The translations under genes and the position numbers were made by a program. A DNA stretch of 64,000 bases, taken from the NCBI GenBank assembly GCA_905215625.1, contig CAJMQQ010000001.1:45719-109718 (forward strand), written 5' to 3'. Source of the stretch: an uncultured bacterium (GTDB lineage: Bacteria; Bacillota; Clostridia; Lachnospirales; Lachnospiraceae). This document shows positions 9,571 to 15,747 of this stretch, piece after piece. Under the pieces are notes generated by a model, which ran no database searches, was not told where the DNA came from, and saw only the letters and a program-made list of their open reading frames with translations. Every line of letters begins with the position of its first letter. Position 1 is the stretch's first letter.

Positions 9571-10584
9571 CTACTTCGAGGACAGACGGCCGATATTTTT
9601 AATTAAAACTGAGATTGTCCCGTCAGGATTGGTAATAAATTCGACCCGATCCGGATTTCCATACTCTTCCATCGGAATGGTAATTTCAATCCCCGTATCT
9701 GTGGTCAGATGCTGTTTCTGGAACTTTTTAATGGTTTTTTCCGTCTTTGGTTCTACAACGGCGTCTGCCAGATTGTATTTATCCAGCTTTTCCACCAGCT
9801 CTTCCTGCATTTCAGGGCTGTCTGGAAATACCTTTTCTTTTACCGATTCTACACGCAGGGTTCCGCTTTCTTCCAGTTCTTTGTAGATGACGTTTTTTAC
9901 TTCCATTTTGCGCTCTGCATCATCATCTCCATAATACTTTTTGTTAACCTGTTCCACTGCTTTTGTGACAATATCCATCCGGCTTTTCTGGGATAAAGGG
10001 GCATGGCATTCTAAGAACAACTCGGAAAAATACAGCCGTTTTTCCCCATTAATCTCATACTTTTTTTCTGTCAGAAGAATGGAACCATTAGACAAATCTA
10101 CCACACAGGCCTCGGAAAGTTTCTGGCCCTGTCCCGGCAGCAGCGCCCTTTGAAGAATAATGTTGTTGCCATTGCTTCCGTCTTCTTCGGTCTTTGTCAG
10201 ATGGGTATAGGACGTGCGGTAATTCAGCTTTAAAATCCCCAGATAATCCTTTCCCTCACAGCCAAATACCACAACTGCCAAATCTCCTGCCGGTATGTCA
10301 ATATTGGAATTCATAATCTCAAACAGCCGGTTCGCAAGGTTCCTGCTGGTCTGTGCAAAGTTGTCCGGCGTACACTCCTGAATCAGTCTCATAGCCTCAG
10401 AAGTATCGGAAAACTGGCAGATTTTCACTTCGTCGCTCTCTGTAAATTTCTCTATATGTCCCTTCAAAAAATCCGATAAATCGGTGCCCATTTCCATTTC
10501 ATAATCAGAAAACACTGGCATTCCCATGGACGAATCCAGTATGTGGATGATGCCGGTTTTCATTATCATATCGTCTTTTAACAT
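9571..10584 (-). CDS. Nucleoid-associated protein, NdpA/YejK-like
   Basis: A 337-residue protein matching the 37-kDa nucleoid-associated protein family (Pfam NA37). Recognisable stretches are the N-terminal IIHILDSSMGMPVFSD, the central VVFGCEGKDYLGILKLNY followed by SYTH, and a C-terminal EITIPMEEYGNPDRVEFI. The family binds DNA; in E. coli YejK associates with the nucleoid and topoisomerases, while the Firmicute members are little studied. It is the third gene of a unit with a small protein and a HAD phosphatase, 14 bases below the latter. The start ATG at 10584 is preceded by AGAGG about 11 bases away; an internal ATG a few codons later is possible. Confidence 0.85.
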   Translation of the reverse strand: MLKDDMIMKTGIIHILDSSMGMPVFSDYEMEMGTDLSDFLKGHIEKFTESDEVKICQFSDTSEAMRLIQECTPDNFAQTSRNLANRLFEIMNSNIDIPAGDLAVVVFGCEGKDYLGILKLNYRTSYTHLTKTEEDGSNGNNIILQRALLPGQGQKLSEACVVDLSNGSILLTEKKYEINGEKRLYFSELFLECHAPLSQKSRMDIVTKAVEQVNKKYYGDDDAERKMEVKNVIYKELEESGTLRVESVKEKVFPDSPEMQEELVEKLDKYNLADAVVEPKTEKTIKKFQKQHLTTDTGIEITIPMEEYGNPDRVEFITNPDGTISVLIKNIGRLSSK

Positions 10585-10598
10585 AGTTTTCTTATCCT

Positions 10599-11252
10599 CT
10601 AAATGGTCAAAAGCAGGTGCTTTAATTCTTCTACTGTTTCCACAATCCAGTCTGCTTCTGCCTGTTCTAGTTCTTCTCTGTCTCCATAGCCGAACAGCAC
10701 GCCTACGCTGTCCAGACCGTTTTCTTTTGCTCCTAAAATGTCATGTTCCCGGTCTCCTACCATGACGGCTTTTTCCTTTTCCAGGATGCCGGATTCTTCT
10801 AATACATAACGGACTACGTCGCCTTTTTTCACCCTGGTTTCTGCCATATCCGCCCCGCCGATAAAGGCAAAATAGGAATCCAGCTGGAAATGGGAAAGGA
10901 TCTGTCTGGCGAAATGCTCCGGCTTAGAAGTGGCAACCAGCAGAGTTTTTCCTGCCTCTTTTAATGCTTTTAACATCTCCTCCATGCCAGAAAATACTTT
11001 GTTTTCATACAGGCCTGTTACGGAAAAATACTCCCTAAATACCTGGATAGCTTCCTCTGCCTGGCTTTCTGAAAAGCCATAATATTTCATAAAACTGTCC
11101 TTTAACGGCGGCCCGATAAAGCAGCATAAGTTCTCTAATTCCGGTTCGCTGATGCCAAACCGTTCCAGTGCGTACTGGACGGATTTGGTTATCCCTTCCA
11201 TAGGGTCAGTCAGCGTCCCATCTAAATCAAAAAGAAGGTATTGCTTGGACAT
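10599..11252 (-). CDS. HAD-superfamily phosphatase, phosphoglycolate phosphatase-like
   Basis: A 217-residue haloacid dehalogenase-type hydrolase. Motif I is FDLDGTLTDP (nucleophile Asp at residue 9), motif II is ATSKPEHF, and motif III/IV is the C-terminal MVGDREHDILGAKENG. The helical cap between motifs I and II is of the Gph/PpaX class, so small phosphorylated metabolites such as 2-phosphoglycolate or pyrophosphate are plausible substrates; the substrate cannot be fixed from sequence. AAGGAG lies upstream of the ATG. It is 18 bases below the small 72-residue gene and 14 bases above the NdpA-like gene. Confidence 0.88.
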   Translation of the reverse strand: MSKQYLLFDLDGTLTDPMEGITKSVQYALERFGISEPELENLCCFIGPPLKDSFMKYYGFSESQAEEAIQVFREYFSVTGLYENKVFSGMEEMLKALKEAGKTLLVATSKPEHFARQILSHFQLDSYFAFIGGADMAETRVKKGDVVRYVLEESGILEKEKAVMVGDREHDILGAKENGLDSVGVLFGYGDREELEQAEADWIVETVEELKHLLLTI

Positions 11253-11270
11253 AGGTGGTCTCCTTTTCCC

Positions 11271-11489
11271 TTATTTGTTCCATCTTTTTTCTGCCTCTTC
11301 CCTAGCAAAAAAGACGGTGTTTCCAATCACAGTATCAGAAAATACGCATAGGCCTTCGCAGGCTCCAATCGTATCAATGCTGAACGTCTGTCCCAGAAGC
11401 GTATCCATTACTTCCACTGCATGACCGGAATAAATTTGATTTTCTTCTATATAAAAAAGCTCCTGCCCTTCTTGAATTGTTTTTTTCAC
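11271..11489 (-). CDS. Small acidic protein of unknown function
   Basis: A 72-residue cytoplasmic protein starting at GTG (11489), supported by a perfect AAGGAGG 6-7 bases upstream and a good promoter. It is acidic, with two cysteines in GACEGLCVFSD and no membrane segment. I do not recognise a family. It leads the unit with the HAD phosphatase and the NdpA-like protein. The strong ribosome site, the promoter and the operon position argue that it is real rather than a chance frame. Confidence 0.75.
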   Translation of the reverse strand: MKKTIQEGQELFYIEENQIYSGHAVEVMDTLLGQTFSIDTIGACEGLCVFSDTVIGNTVFFAREEAEKRWNK

Positions 11490-11538
11490 CGTTATCCTCC
11501 TTGCTGTATTTGAGCAACCTCATACCATTTTCTGTTCT

Positions 11539-11567
11539 ATAATATCATCATAACAGACTCAAATCAA
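11539..11567 (-). promoter_or_regulatory. Promoter of the small protein - HAD - NdpA unit
   Basis: Minus-strand -35 TTGATT (11567-11562), 17-base spacer, -10 TATTAT (11544-11539), about 50 bases before the GTG start at 11489. Confidence 0.65.
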
Positions 11568-11661
11568 TAAGGCACCGAATATCCAGAGAGGATTTTTGCA
11601 ACCGTTAACTCTTTTCACATTCCCAAATTTCTAAAAAATATATAAACTTTTCCATATGGTC

Positions 11662-11689
11662 TTGACTTTTAATTTTTATGTGTTATATT
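11662..11689 (+). promoter_or_regulatory. Promoter of hsp20 with extended -10
   Basis: -35 TTGACT (11662-11667), 16-base spacer, -10 TATATT (11684-11689) with the upstream TG at 11681-11682 of an extended -10. No CIRCE repeat or CtsR-type heptad was seen, so heat control, if any, is by another route. Confidence 0.7.
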
Positions 11690-11769
11690 ACATATAGAAC
11701 AAATGATACAGATGTTTATAAACAACATCTTCATTCTAAATCTGGTATTGCAAAAAGGAGCGATGATTT

Positions 11770-12198
11770 ATGTTAATGCCTAGACTATTTAATGAAAATT
11801 TATTCCAGAACTTTTTTGATTTTCCATTTGCTGATTTCGGAAGCTATCAAGAGGCCGGACTGATGAGTACGGATGTGAAGGAAGGCGACCAGGGATATGA
11901 AGTTACCATGAATCTGCCCGGCGTCCAGAAGGAAGACGTCAAAGCCGAATTGCAAGACGGCTATCTGACGATTCATGCCTCTTCCAATTCCAATAAAGAA
12001 GAAACCGACAGTTCAGGCCGCTACATCCGAAAAGAACGTTACAGCGGTTCCTGCAGCAGAAGTTTTTATGTAGGGGAGCAGATTACCGAAGAAGACATTA
12101 AAGCCCGTTTCGAAAATGGTACGTTAAAGCTTCTGATTCCGAAAAAAGAAGCAACTCCACAGGTAGAAGATACTCATCGGATTGCCATTGAAGGATAA
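11770..12198 (+). CDS. Hsp20 / alpha-crystallin family small heat-shock protein
   Basis: A 142-residue ATP-independent holdase chaperone. The N-terminal arm (residues 1-38) starts MLMPRLFNENLFQNFFDFPF, the alpha-crystallin domain (about 39-130) contains YEVTMNLPGVQKEDVKAEL and the family motif GTLKLLIPKK near the end. The C-terminal I-x-I element that normally docks oligomers is seen as HRIAIEG. AAGGAG lies 9 bases before the ATG. It has its own promoter and terminator, so it is monocistronic. Confidence 0.95.
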   Translation: MLMPRLFNENLFQNFFDFPFADFGSYQEAGLMSTDVKEGDQGYEVTMNLPGVQKEDVKAELQDGYLTIHASSNSNKEETDSSGRYIRKERYSGSCSRSFYVGEQITEEDIKARFENGTLKLLIPKKEATPQVEDTHRIAIEG

Positions 12199-12277
12199 GT
12201 ATTAAGCAGAAGGGAGTGATTAGCTCCCGTTCTCTCACAGAGCCATTCATATATAGTACTTTCATCGTTGACGTACA

Positions 12278-12331
12278 AAGACTGATAGGCTGTGGCTAAA
12301 TTATAGTAGCCACGGTTTATCAGTCTTTTTT
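12278..12331 (+). terminator. Bipartite hairpin terminator of hsp20
   Basis: A 10-bp outer stem (aagactgata 12278-12287 with tatcagtctt 12318-12327) encloses a 7-bp inner stem (gtggcta 12292-12298 with tagccac 12307-12313), followed by six T residues at 12326-12331. It also lies 44 bases after the stop of the convergent ArsR-type gene. Confidence 0.85.
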
Positions 12332-12374
12332 GATACTGCTCTTTTTGCTGTATGTACATAATACTCTGAATCAG

Positions 12375-13418
12375 TTATGTCCGGGCCAGGGCACTGAAGT
12401 AAGCGGCTATACCATTGGAGATTTCCGATAGTTTTTCCCGGTTTAGATTATAGAGAATGCGATTAGCAGAAATAGTTGTCTGAACCAATCCCATCTCCGT
12501 CAGTACCGACATATGGTGAGAAATCGTAGCCGTAGACAGCCCCAGGGCCGCAGCAAGTTCGCGGTTAATATAGCACCGTTGGGAAAGAAGCCTCAGAATT
12601 TCTAATTTGCTGCCATCAGAGAATACCTTGCCGTAGTTTACAATGTCTTGCTTTTCTAAGTTTTTACAAGGCTGTACAGCCAAAAAGTGCGGCAGGAAGG
12701 CTCCGACGGAAAACCAGCTCTTACTGCCTGCATCCCAGATGTGGCCCCGGAAGATACGCGGCTCAAAGATAAGCACAGTAATATCGTGGGGCAGTACATC
12801 ACTCTGAAGTACATAGGTGCTCTGTTCCTGCATCAGATTCCGGATTGGGTTCTCACGATCCCATGCCACCAGTTCTGCACGGCGCCGGACGAAGATTGTC
12901 TCCAACTCGGCCTCATGGCGGTGGAGTTTCTCCATTACATACCGCAGAAGATCAAAGATTCCTTCCTTATGAACCTTAGGGTGAAGCAGCGCTGTAAGAA
13001 TCTGCCATCGGGTGCTGTCATCCAGTTCTAATGTTCCCAGATAGTCGGTGAACTCAGCCAGATCTTTGACCTCACCGCCATCCGTATTGGCCTCAAACAG
13101 TCGATCATCCAGTGTCAGAAGGTCATACCGGGCAGCTATTTCCTCCAGAGTTTCACCGAAGGCAGCAGTATGGAGGCAGCATAGATAGTCGGCGATACAG
13201 TCCCGCCCAGTGGTCAACGGCTTGAAATACCGGATTATCTGTGCCTCAGAGAGTCCTTGTACAGCCTCAGTCTGGATCTCTGACAGCTGCGCCAGGTCTG
13301 CACGGCAGTCCTCTGGCAGGTTCTCGGCCTTTTCCGTCAGGTCGAGATACCCGGACGCCGCATTATTGAGGACAGCCACAGCCTCCCAGATGTATTGTAG
13401 TTGCTTAGAAAAAACCAT
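12375..13418 (-). CDS. ArsR-type winged-helix regulator with large N-terminal domain
   Basis: A 347-residue regulator. Residues 1-240 form a largely helical domain of the kind seen in the DUF5937-type ArsR proteins; residues about 260-345 form the winged helix, with VFSDGSKLEILRLLSQ, the recognition part LAAALGLSTATISHHMSVLTEMG and the wing VQTTISANRILYNL. There is no metal-binding ELCVCDL motif, so metal sensing is unlikely. It is the second gene of a unit with an MFS exporter, 14 bases downstream of it. Two operator-like repeats around their shared promoter suggest it represses its own operon. GC content and codon choice (many CTG, CAG, GGC) are richer than in the flanking genes, hinting at recent acquisition. 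Confidence 0.85.
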   Translation of the reverse strand: MVFSKQLQYIWEAVAVLNNAASGYLDLTEKAENLPEDCRADLAQLSEIQTEAVQGLSEAQIIRYFKPLTTGRDCIADYLCCLHTAAFGETLEEIAARYDLLTLDDRLFEANTDGGEVKDLAEFTDYLGTLELDDSTRWQILTALLHPKVHKEGIFDLLRYVMEKLHRHEAELETIFVRRRAELVAWDRENPIRNLMQEQSTYVLQSDVLPHDITVLIFEPRIFRGHIWDAGSKSWFSVGAFLPHFLAVQPCKNLEKQDIVNYGKVFSDGSKLEILRLLSQRCYINRELAAALGLSTATISHHMSVLTEMGLVQTTISANRILYNLNREKLSEISNGIAAYFSALART

Positions 13419-13432
13419 ATAAGAATACCTCC

Positions 13433-14710
13433 TTATTTCATTTTCTGATTAGTCCAGAATTCCGGCGGCATCACCCAATGACTAAGCAGCAAGCTGCAGG
13501 CCACCAGAACAAAAAGACCGCTGCAAATAAAAATGGTTGTGGTAGAAATAAAGCTGGCTAGAACAGATACCAGCAGTGACATCACCGGAGTAGCTGCATT
13601 GCAGAGGCTTCCCATCAATCCGCTGATTCGTGCAAGATAGGTTTGATCACATTTCTGCAAAATTAATACCGACGAGAAATTGTTCATTATTGCCACACCG
13701 AAACCTACCAACAGCATTAGTGTCCCGATGGACAAATACACAACCAGCGGTGTGGCAGCCCAGCGGCCTATAGCTACTGTCCCCAGATACATACTTCCCA
13801 GCAGTACACTCCCCGACAGCAGCAAGGTACGAACTGGAACCCGGCGGGACAAGATAGGATAGACGCTGGCTCCAGCAATCATACCCAGACTCAGTGCCAC
13901 GCCGGCTGTCGAGAGAATACCCGCATCGGCATGGAGGATCTCACGGCTCATGGCAGCCTGGAGACTGTTGTAAGGGGTTAATAGGCCGTTGAGAGTTACT
14001 CCAAACATGACTAGGTAGGACAAATCCCTGTTCTCCTTAAACACGGTGATGCCACTTTCCAGATCCTGAACCATCTTCCGAGTGGAAAAACGCTGAGATT
14101 CAGCGGACTGAGTCTCCGTCAAAGCCATAGCTGAAAGAAGCAGAGCCGAAAGAAGGAACGTTACCATATCCACTGCCATAGCGCCGATATTGCCAATAAG
14201 ACCTATGAGCACCGCACTCAAACCAGTCCCCACCAGTCCGGAGGCACTACTCACACCTGATTGATAAGAGACTGCTTCGGTATACTGTTCTGGCGGCACA
14301 ATCTGTGGGAGAATGGCACTGCCGGCTGGCTGACGGAAAGCCTCCACAATAGAAATCAACAGAGTGAAAATCAGCAGCTCTGCCGCTGTGGGTAAACCAG
14401 TCAGAAGCCGCAGCAGGATGTAGCCCACCAGCAGACCCCGAAAGAGGTCTGTTACCATCATAACCTGTCGTTTGGGCCGCCTCTCCATCCAAACACCAGT
14501 TAGAGGCTGAAATAGTACCGTTGGCAAGCGGTTGGCGGCGAAGATTAAGGCGCTGAAAGCTGCACTCTTGGTAAGTGTATAGGTCAGCCAGGTAAATACA
14601 ATGGCATCCACCGAGTCACCGAACCGATTGATGCTATTGGCCAGAAGTAGCAGCCGATAGTTTCGATTGCGAAAGACCATCCGGGATTTTGGACATGACT
14701 TGTTAGACAT
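13433..14710 (-). CDS. MFS exporter (macrolide-efflux / EntS-like MFS_3 type)
   Basis: A 425-residue major facilitator with about 12 membrane segments. The N-terminus FRNRNYRLLLLANSINRFGDSVD and the loop WMERRPKRQVMMVTDLFRG between helices 2 and 3 (variant of the MFS motif A) are typical of the drug-export branch that includes Mef-like macrolide pumps and siderophore exporters. The substrate is not predictable. It is the promoter-proximal gene of the pair with the ArsR-type regulator, under a near-consensus promoter. Base composition is richer in GC than its neighbours. Confidence 0.88.
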   Translation of the reverse strand: MSNKSCPKSRMVFRNRNYRLLLLANSINRFGDSVDAIVFTWLTYTLTKSAAFSALIFAANRLPTVLFQPLTGVWMERRPKRQVMMVTDLFRGLLVGYILLRLLTGLPTAAELLIFTLLISIVEAFRQPAGSAILPQIVPPEQYTEAVSYQSGVSSASGLVGTGLSAVLIGLIGNIGAMAVDMVTFLLSALLLSAMALTETQSAESQRFSTRKMVQDLESGITVFKENRDLSYLVMFGVTLNGLLTPYNSLQAAMSREILHADAGILSTAGVALSLGMIAGASVYPILSRRVPVRTLLLSGSVLLGSMYLGTVAIGRWAATPLVVYLSIGTLMLLVGFGVAIMNNFSSVLILQKCDQTYLARISGLMGSLCNAATPVMSLLVSVLASFISTTTIFICSGLFVLVACSLLLSHWVMPPEFWTNQKMK

Positions 14711-14725
14711 TTATATCACTTCCTT

Positions 14726-14743
14726 GTTAGATTTATTTCTAAC
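14726..14743. promoter_or_regulatory. Operator-like palindrome 1 of the MFS - ArsR unit
   Basis: GTTAGA and TCTAAC arms (14726-14731 and 14738-14743) separated by TTTATT, a perfect dyad just downstream of the -10 box, around the expected transcription start. Confidence 0.75.
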
Positions 14744-14747
14744 ATAG

Positions 14748-14775
14748 AGTATAGCACTATTTTGATTGTTGTCAA
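14748..14775 (-). promoter_or_regulatory. Strong promoter of the MFS - ArsR unit
   Basis: Minus-strand consensus -35 TTGACA (14775-14770), 16-base spacer and -10 TATACT (14753-14748). It is bracketed by two copies of a TTAGAT/ATCTAA-type repeat. Confidence 0.85.
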
Positions 14776-14783
14776 TATCAATC

Positions 14784-14800
14784 GTAGATATAAATCTAAC
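14784..14800. promoter_or_regulatory. Operator-like palindrome 2 of the MFS - ArsR unit
   Basis: TAGAT (14785-14789) and ATCTA (14794-14798) arms around ATAA, in GTAGATATAAATCTAAC. It shares the TCTAAC half with palindrome 1 and lies just upstream of the -35 box. Confidence 0.7.
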
Positions 14801-14824
14801 ATTCTCTTTGGCCAGACGTACCAG

Positions 14825-14865
14825 AAAGCGCGGTTCAGCCTCTAAAAACGACTGTTCCGCGCTTT
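14825..14865 (-). terminator. Possible terminator after the DpnII gene
   Basis: A perfect 9-bp stem (aaagcgcgg 14825-14833 with ccgcgcttt 14857-14865) begins 3 bases after the DpnII stop. The T-run on the minus strand is only TTT, so termination may be incomplete. Confidence 0.5.
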
Positions 14866-14867
14866 TC

Positions 14868-15746
14868 TTATATGAAAATTTCTTTCATAATCCCGTTTTC
14901 CATATCTTCGATATTATAAATATGCTCTAACACATCAAAGGTCTCTTCCAGGTTATGGCGGGCTTTCCCCCATCCTTTTCCATCAGTAAACCAGACAAAC
15001 GTAAATCCGTTTATCTCCCTGGCTTCCAATGCCAGGGTCTTATAGCTTCGTGCTGTTTCATTGAGTTTGGAACCACCGCTTCCATAAAAATTCGTCTCAA
15101 TTCCATAAATCATGGCCGGCGTTTTTACTACAAAATCAAAGCGTTTTTCCATTTTTCCCTGGTTGGAAACAGCGGAAAGGTCAATTCCCCACTTTTCTGT
15201 GATCTGGTGAATGTACATCTCTTTAAAATAAGTGGAATCTTTTACAAATCCAGCTTTCTGGATAAATTGCTCCACCAGATCCTCCATCAGATGACCGCCC
15301 CTGTTTTTCCTGCCGTTGGAGTCCAGCCCCGTTTCCACGCCTGTGGCGTAATCCACCAGACTGTGTATCATGTGGTGTTCCAACAGGTCAAATAGTCCGG
15401 TCTGCCGCATAAAATAAATGTATTTTTGGCAGTCCTCTTCTGTCAACTGAGAATTTTCCGGCTTTTTAAAGGAGTACAAAATCCCTCCGTCACTGTCCTG
15501 ACAGTAAATCTCGTCTGCCCGCACAGCCAGAAGCAAAGGAATGCATCCCAAAACTTCCGGATACCGTTTCAGCAAAGCCAGGAAGTCCTCTTCGATGTTT
15601 TTTGAACCTATTAGGGAGTTTAAAATGTTTAACTCCACCGTAACGTCCTTTACATTGCGGTGTACCTTTTCAAAGTCTGTATAATAGCCGTAATCTGCAA
15701 TGCTGTCCCGAAATCCGGACAGCCATTCTGAGAAGTTTCTTGCCAT
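14868..15746 (-). CDS. DpnII/MboI-family type II restriction endonuclease
   Basis: A 292-residue protein of the DpnII family, whose known members cleave unmethylated GATC. The family core is seen as RFDFVV followed by YGIETNFYGSGGSKLNETARSYK (quoted in parts: IETNFY, GGSKLNE) and the C-terminal FVWFTDGKGWGKA; the acidic and lysine residues of the PD-(D/E)xK fold are present, so it looks intact. Length is that of DpnII (288). Its ATG lies 1 base after the stop of the GH95-like gene, so it is translated as the last gene of a sugar-use operon. No DNA methyltransferase is within the window on either side, although GATC occurs repeatedly in this DNA, for example near base 58. Protection must come from a methylase elsewhere, or the enzyme is silent. 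Confidence 0.9.
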   Translation of the reverse strand: MARNFSEWLSGFRDSIADYGYYTDFEKVHRNVKDVTVELNILNSLIGSKNIEEDFLALLKRYPEVLGCIPLLLAVRADEIYCQDSDGGILYSFKKPENSQLTEEDCQKYIYFMRQTGLFDLLEHHMIHSLVDYATGVETGLDSNGRKNRGGHLMEDLVEQFIQKAGFVKDSTYFKEMYIHQITEKWGIDLSAVSNQGKMEKRFDFVVKTPAMIYGIETNFYGSGGSKLNETARSYKTLALEAREINGFTFVWFTDGKGWGKARHNLEETFDVLEHIYNIEDMENGIMKEIFI

Positions 15747-15747
15747 A

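Noticed and set aside
11600..11769. CIRCE or CtsR operator upstream of hsp20
   Set aside because: Neither the TTAGCACTC/GAGTGCTAA dyad nor a tandem heptad could be found.
12174..12359. A 61-codon minus-strand frame between hsp20 and the ArsR-type gene
   Set aside because: It spans the whole bipartite terminator hairpin of hsp20, overlaps the hsp20 end and has no family resemblance; the palindrome explains the sequence better.
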